This document shows positions 61,995 to 64,000 of a stretch of DNA of 64,000 nucleotides, in pieces. The DNA comes from Clostridia bacterium (lineage in GTDB: Bacteria; Bacillota; Clostridia; UBA1381): the NCBI GenBank assembly GCA_900756545.1, contig CAAEKO010000003.1:1-64000 (forward strand). Direction: 5' to 3'. The first letter of the stretch is position 1. Every line of letters begins with the position of its first letter. A program made the translations under genes and the position numbers. The notes under the pieces were generated by a model. It ran no database searches and was not told the DNA's origin. It was given only the letters and a program-made list of their open reading frames with translations.

Positions 61995-62733
61995 AAAATT
62001 TGCCGGAAGCGCCTCCGCCGGAGAAGCCGCCGCCCCCGCCGGAAAAACCACCGCCGGAGCCGCCGCCAAATCCTCCTCTTCCGCCAAAGCTGCCAGAGCC
62101 GCCATAAAAACCGCCATGCCAGCCGCCGCCATAAAAGTGTCCGCCGCGCCGGCCTCCACCGCGCAGATTGATCAAGAAGATTAAAAATATGAAAATAACC
62201 AAAGGGATGATTGTTGATATGATCCCAGCATTATCATCTTCATTCGGGGTTGGATTTTCTAGTTCCCCGATTACATCATTATAAATGCTTTTTAAACCGC
62301 TGTCAAAATCATTTGCAGAGAGCTGTTCTTTTGCACGGCGGATAAATTTGCCAGACTTTGTATCGGTTATTGCTCCCTCTAAACCCGTACCAACCTCAAT
62401 GCGGATTTCACGGTCCGTTACAGCCAGCAGGATCAAAACTCCATTATCCTTGTCTTTGTCCCCGATTCCCCAATTTCGGGCCAGTTCTAAAGAATAACGC
62501 TCAATATCTTTTCCATCCAGAGATTCCACGGTTGTGACGACCACCTGAGTCTTATTGCTTTCATAATATGCTCTGCTGGCAGTGAAGATATAGTCCTCTG
62601 TTTCCGGGGAGAGCACATTCGCGAAATCATTGACAAAAAAACGGTCAGTAGGCTGAGGTGCGGCATAAGTGGTTGTGCAGAATATCAGCATTCCGGCGAA
62701 GAAAAGATAAAACAGCCTTTGCAGTCTATTCAT
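61993..62733 (-). CDS. TPM-domain membrane protein with Gly-rich tail
   Basis: 246 residues: signal peptide or anchor (about 1-25), a TPM domain (about 30-150; FVNDFANVLSPETEDYIF, LARNWGIGDKDKDNGVLILLAVTDREIRIEVGTGLEG), a transmembrane helix (about 168-190) and a Gly/Ser/Phe-rich tail of ~50 residues typical of the YgcG family. TPM domains occur in photosystem II repair (TLP18.3) and in bacterial membrane proteins of unclear role. It is encoded 8 bases downstream of lemA, a common pairing. Confidence 0.92.
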   Translation of the reverse strand: MNRLQRLFYLFFAGMLIFCTTTYAAPQPTDRFFVNDFANVLSPETEDYIFTASRAYYESNKTQVVVTTVESLDGKDIERYSLELARNWGIGDKDKDNGVLILLAVTDREIRIEVGTGLEGAITDTKSGKFIRRAKEQLSANDFDSGLKSIYNDVIGELENPTPNEDDNAGIISTIIPLVIFIFLIFLINLRGGGRRGGHFYGGGWHGGFYGGSGSFGGRGGFGGGSGGGFSGGGGGFSGGGASGKF

Positions 62734-62741
62734 AGCCCACC

Positions 62742-63317
62742 TCAGTCAAAGCTGACTTGAGGCGCCTGCTGGGCAGATTCCTGTGCCTGGAACATTTCTT
62801 TTTCCTCAAAACCGAACATCTTTGCGATTATGTTTGACGGAAAAGAACGGATTTTTGTGTTCAGGGATTTCACAGCCTCATTGTAGTCTAAACGCGCAGT
62901 ATTGACGCGGTTTTCACTGCCTTCCAGCTCGTCCTGTAAGGCGGCAAAATTCTCACTGGCTTTCAGCTCGGGATAAGCTTCGCTGATAGCAAACAGACGT
63001 CCCAATGCCTGGGTAAGCTCGCCGTCAGCCGCAAGGCTGTCTGCCGTAGACTGAGCGCCCATCATCTTTGTCCGAGCCTCGTTCACCGCGTCAAACACCG
63101 CTGTTTCATGAGCGGCATAACCCTTGACAGTATTGACAACATTGGGAATCAAATCTGCCCGGCGCTGAAGCTGAGACTCAATATTGGAATATGCATTTTC
63201 TACCGCCAGATTTTTTGCCACCAGCGCGTTATAACCGCTGACTACCCAGATTACACAAAGCAGGATAACGCCCGCAACAGTTAATATAATCACTGTACTT
63301 TTTTTCTTCATGCTCAT
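62742..63317 (-). CDS. lemA: LemA-family membrane protein
   Basis: 191 residues. N-terminal membrane helix (about 8-28), then YNALVAKNLAVENAYSNIESQLQRRADLIPNVVNTVKGYAAHE-type helices that define LemA. RSFPSNIIAKMFGFEEKEMFQ closes the fold. Function is not established; LemA proteins form helical extracytoplasmic bundles and are frequently encoded with TPM/YgcG proteins as here. Promoter at 63349-63377. Confidence 0.95.
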   Translation of the reverse strand: MSMKKKSTVIILTVAGVILLCVIWVVSGYNALVAKNLAVENAYSNIESQLQRRADLIPNVVNTVKGYAAHETAVFDAVNEARTKMMGAQSTADSLAADGELTQALGRLFAISEAYPELKASENFAALQDELEGSENRVNTARLDYNEAVKSLNTKIRSFPSNIIAKMFGFEEKEMFQAQESAQQAPQVSFD

Positions 63318-63348
63318 ATACCCTTTCCAAATATATTTTTACAGTATC

Positions 63349-63377
63349 ATTGTAACATGGATAGGGATAAAACACAA
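63349..63377 (-). promoter_or_regulatory. Promoter of the lemA-TPM operon
   Basis: On the minus strand: TTGTGT (63372-63377), a 17-bp spacer and TACAAT (63349-63354), 31 bases before the lemA start. Confidence 0.65.
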
Positions 63378-63378
63378 C

Positions 63379-63810
63379 TTAATTTTTTATAAATATTTTT
63401 CTGACCTTAAAAAAAGAGGACACCGCCATGATCCCAAGCCCGATGGCGATGGAGGTGTATAGGGCGTCAAAGCCTGTATAGAGAAAGGAAAGCATATCGC
63501 CGTTGATTGCGTAATTCATGGTATAGTATAGTTTTCCGCCGGGGAGCAAGGGAAAAATTGCAGAAACTAAAAATACAGTGGCAGGACATTTGAATATTCG
63601 GGCCATAGTTTCGGCATAAGCTGTCGCGGCGATGCTTACAAAAAAAGTACGGACCGCTTCTATCATGACTGTTTGCTCAGAAGTCATTACCATTAGCCAG
63701 GATAAAAATCCGCCCAAACCGGCAAAGATTAGCTTTTTACCCTGGATGTTTGAAAGCATAGCAATGCCCACAGTTCCAATAAAGGCTGTAATAAGTTTCA
63801 GCATAATCAT
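63379..63810 (-). CDS. ThrE-type threonine/serine exporter, C-terminal half (ThrE_2)
   Basis: 143 residues, four or five hydrophobic helices. Segments FVSIAATAYAETMARIFKCPATVFLVSAIFPLLPGGKLYYT belong to the ThrE_2 (DUF3815) half of split threonine/serine exporters, which work as a complex with a separate ThrE_1 protein. That partner begins upstream on the same strand and is cut by the window end. The family exports amino acids or acts on related solutes. Confidence 0.9.
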   Translation of the reverse strand: MIMLKLITAFIGTVGIAMLSNIQGKKLIFAGLGGFLSWLMVMTSEQTVMIEAVRTFFVSIAATAYAETMARIFKCPATVFLVSAIFPLLPGGKLYYTMNYAINGDMLSFLYTGFDALYTSIAIGLGIMAVSSFFKVRKIFIKN

Positions 63811-63848
63811 CCATCGCCTTTCTGCCTGTCGATTCTTTGTTTGTAAAT

Positions 63849-64000
63849 TTAAATAAAATGCCAGCTGAACCGGGCAGCAAAGGCAAATCCAGCGCTCACC
63901 GCTATGGCCAGAAGGCCTGCGTCTATCAAGCGCATGAGCCCAGAAACCAAATCGCCGCCCAGCATATCCCGAATACCGTTGGTGAAGGCAAGCCCGGGGA
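63849..64000 (-). CDS. ThrE-type exporter, N-terminal partner (ThrE_1), partial
   Basis: Only the C-terminal ~50 codons lie in the window; the 5' part is beyond position 64000. The translated end reads PGLAFTNGIRDMLGGD, then LVSGLMRLIDAGLLAIAVSAG and FAFAARFSWHFI before TAA at 63849-63851. PG..FTN..RD...GD..SG is the hallmark of the ThrE_1 half. It is encoded upstream of the ThrE_2 gene with a 38-base gap, as usual for this pair. Confidence 0.85.
   Translation of the reverse strand, partial: PGLAFTNGIRDMLGGDLVSGLMRLIDAGLLAIAVSAGFAFAARFSWHFI

Overview
The window looks like a chromosomal segment of an anaerobic, low-to-mid GC Bacillota (class Clostridia), probably a gut or other polysaccharide-degrading lineage. 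The evidence is S-layer-homology (SLH) surface proteins, a copper-amine-oxidase-type stalk domain, a GerMN spore-germination domain, a DUF1540 protein, dockerin-like repeats, a YesM/YesN two-component system, AhrC/ArgR-type arginine control and a clostridial-style tmRNA. A Monoglobales-like order is a guess from the SLH/lyase-rich style and is not demonstrated.

Layout. (1) 78-539 is a peroxiredoxin. (2) About 1004-27697 is a visibly AT-rich glycan-utilisation island, all on the + strand: YesN-type regulator, YesM-type sensor kinase, two ABC permeases, a lipoprotein solute-binding protein, five very large secreted proteins (two with a heparinase II/III-like fold, one with three SLH domains, one with SLH-like N-terminal repeats, one purely modular), a cytoplasmic GH88-type unsaturated glucuronyl hydrolase and a cytoplasmic heparinase II/III-type lyase. 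The logic is capture and cutting of a uronic-acid polysaccharide at the cell surface, import of oligosaccharides, then intracellular lyase and glucuronyl hydrolase action. A tRNA-like remnant (684-759) lies left of the island, and a GC-rich non-coding stretch followed by tRNA-Ala and tmRNA lies right of it. (3) 28175-45263 is housekeeping DNA of higher GC: tRNA-Ala(GGC), ssrA, a DnaQ-like exonuclease, a CopA copper ATPase carrying an in-frame CopZ tail, TSCPD and GerMN proteins, aldose epimerase, a NimA-like flavoprotein, a MATE exporter, an amidohydrolase, mreB-fabZ-trmN6-rsmI, a Gly/Cys microprotein, a large stalk-domain protein and an ABC exporter. (4) 45505-50164 is an arginine operon (argD-argF-GNAT-argC-argB) behind a promoter overlapped by an ARG box. 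(5) 50179-64000 holds an SLH protein, small proteins (one DUF1540), a radical SAM protein, a CapA-like protein, an orphan amino-acid-type binding lipoprotein, a dockerin-repeat / Ig-like / 53-residue-peptide cassette behind a long structured leader, a DUF815 ATPase, a secreted protein, a LemA-TPM pair and a split ThrE-type exporter cut by the window edge.

Most notable observations: a beta-plus-helical module reused across three island proteins; secreted heparinase-fold paralogues that lost the histidines kept by the cytoplasmic member; the CopA-CopZ in-frame fusion with an internal ribosome binding site; a perfect 12-bp inverted repeat that can hide the ribosome binding site of a Cys-tailed microprotein; an argJ-less arginine operon with an embedded GNAT; and the dockerin/Ig/peptide cassette with its leader and nearby duplicated hairpins. 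No CRISPR array, prophage, transposase or integrase was seen. All family assignments were made by reading motifs; no search was run.
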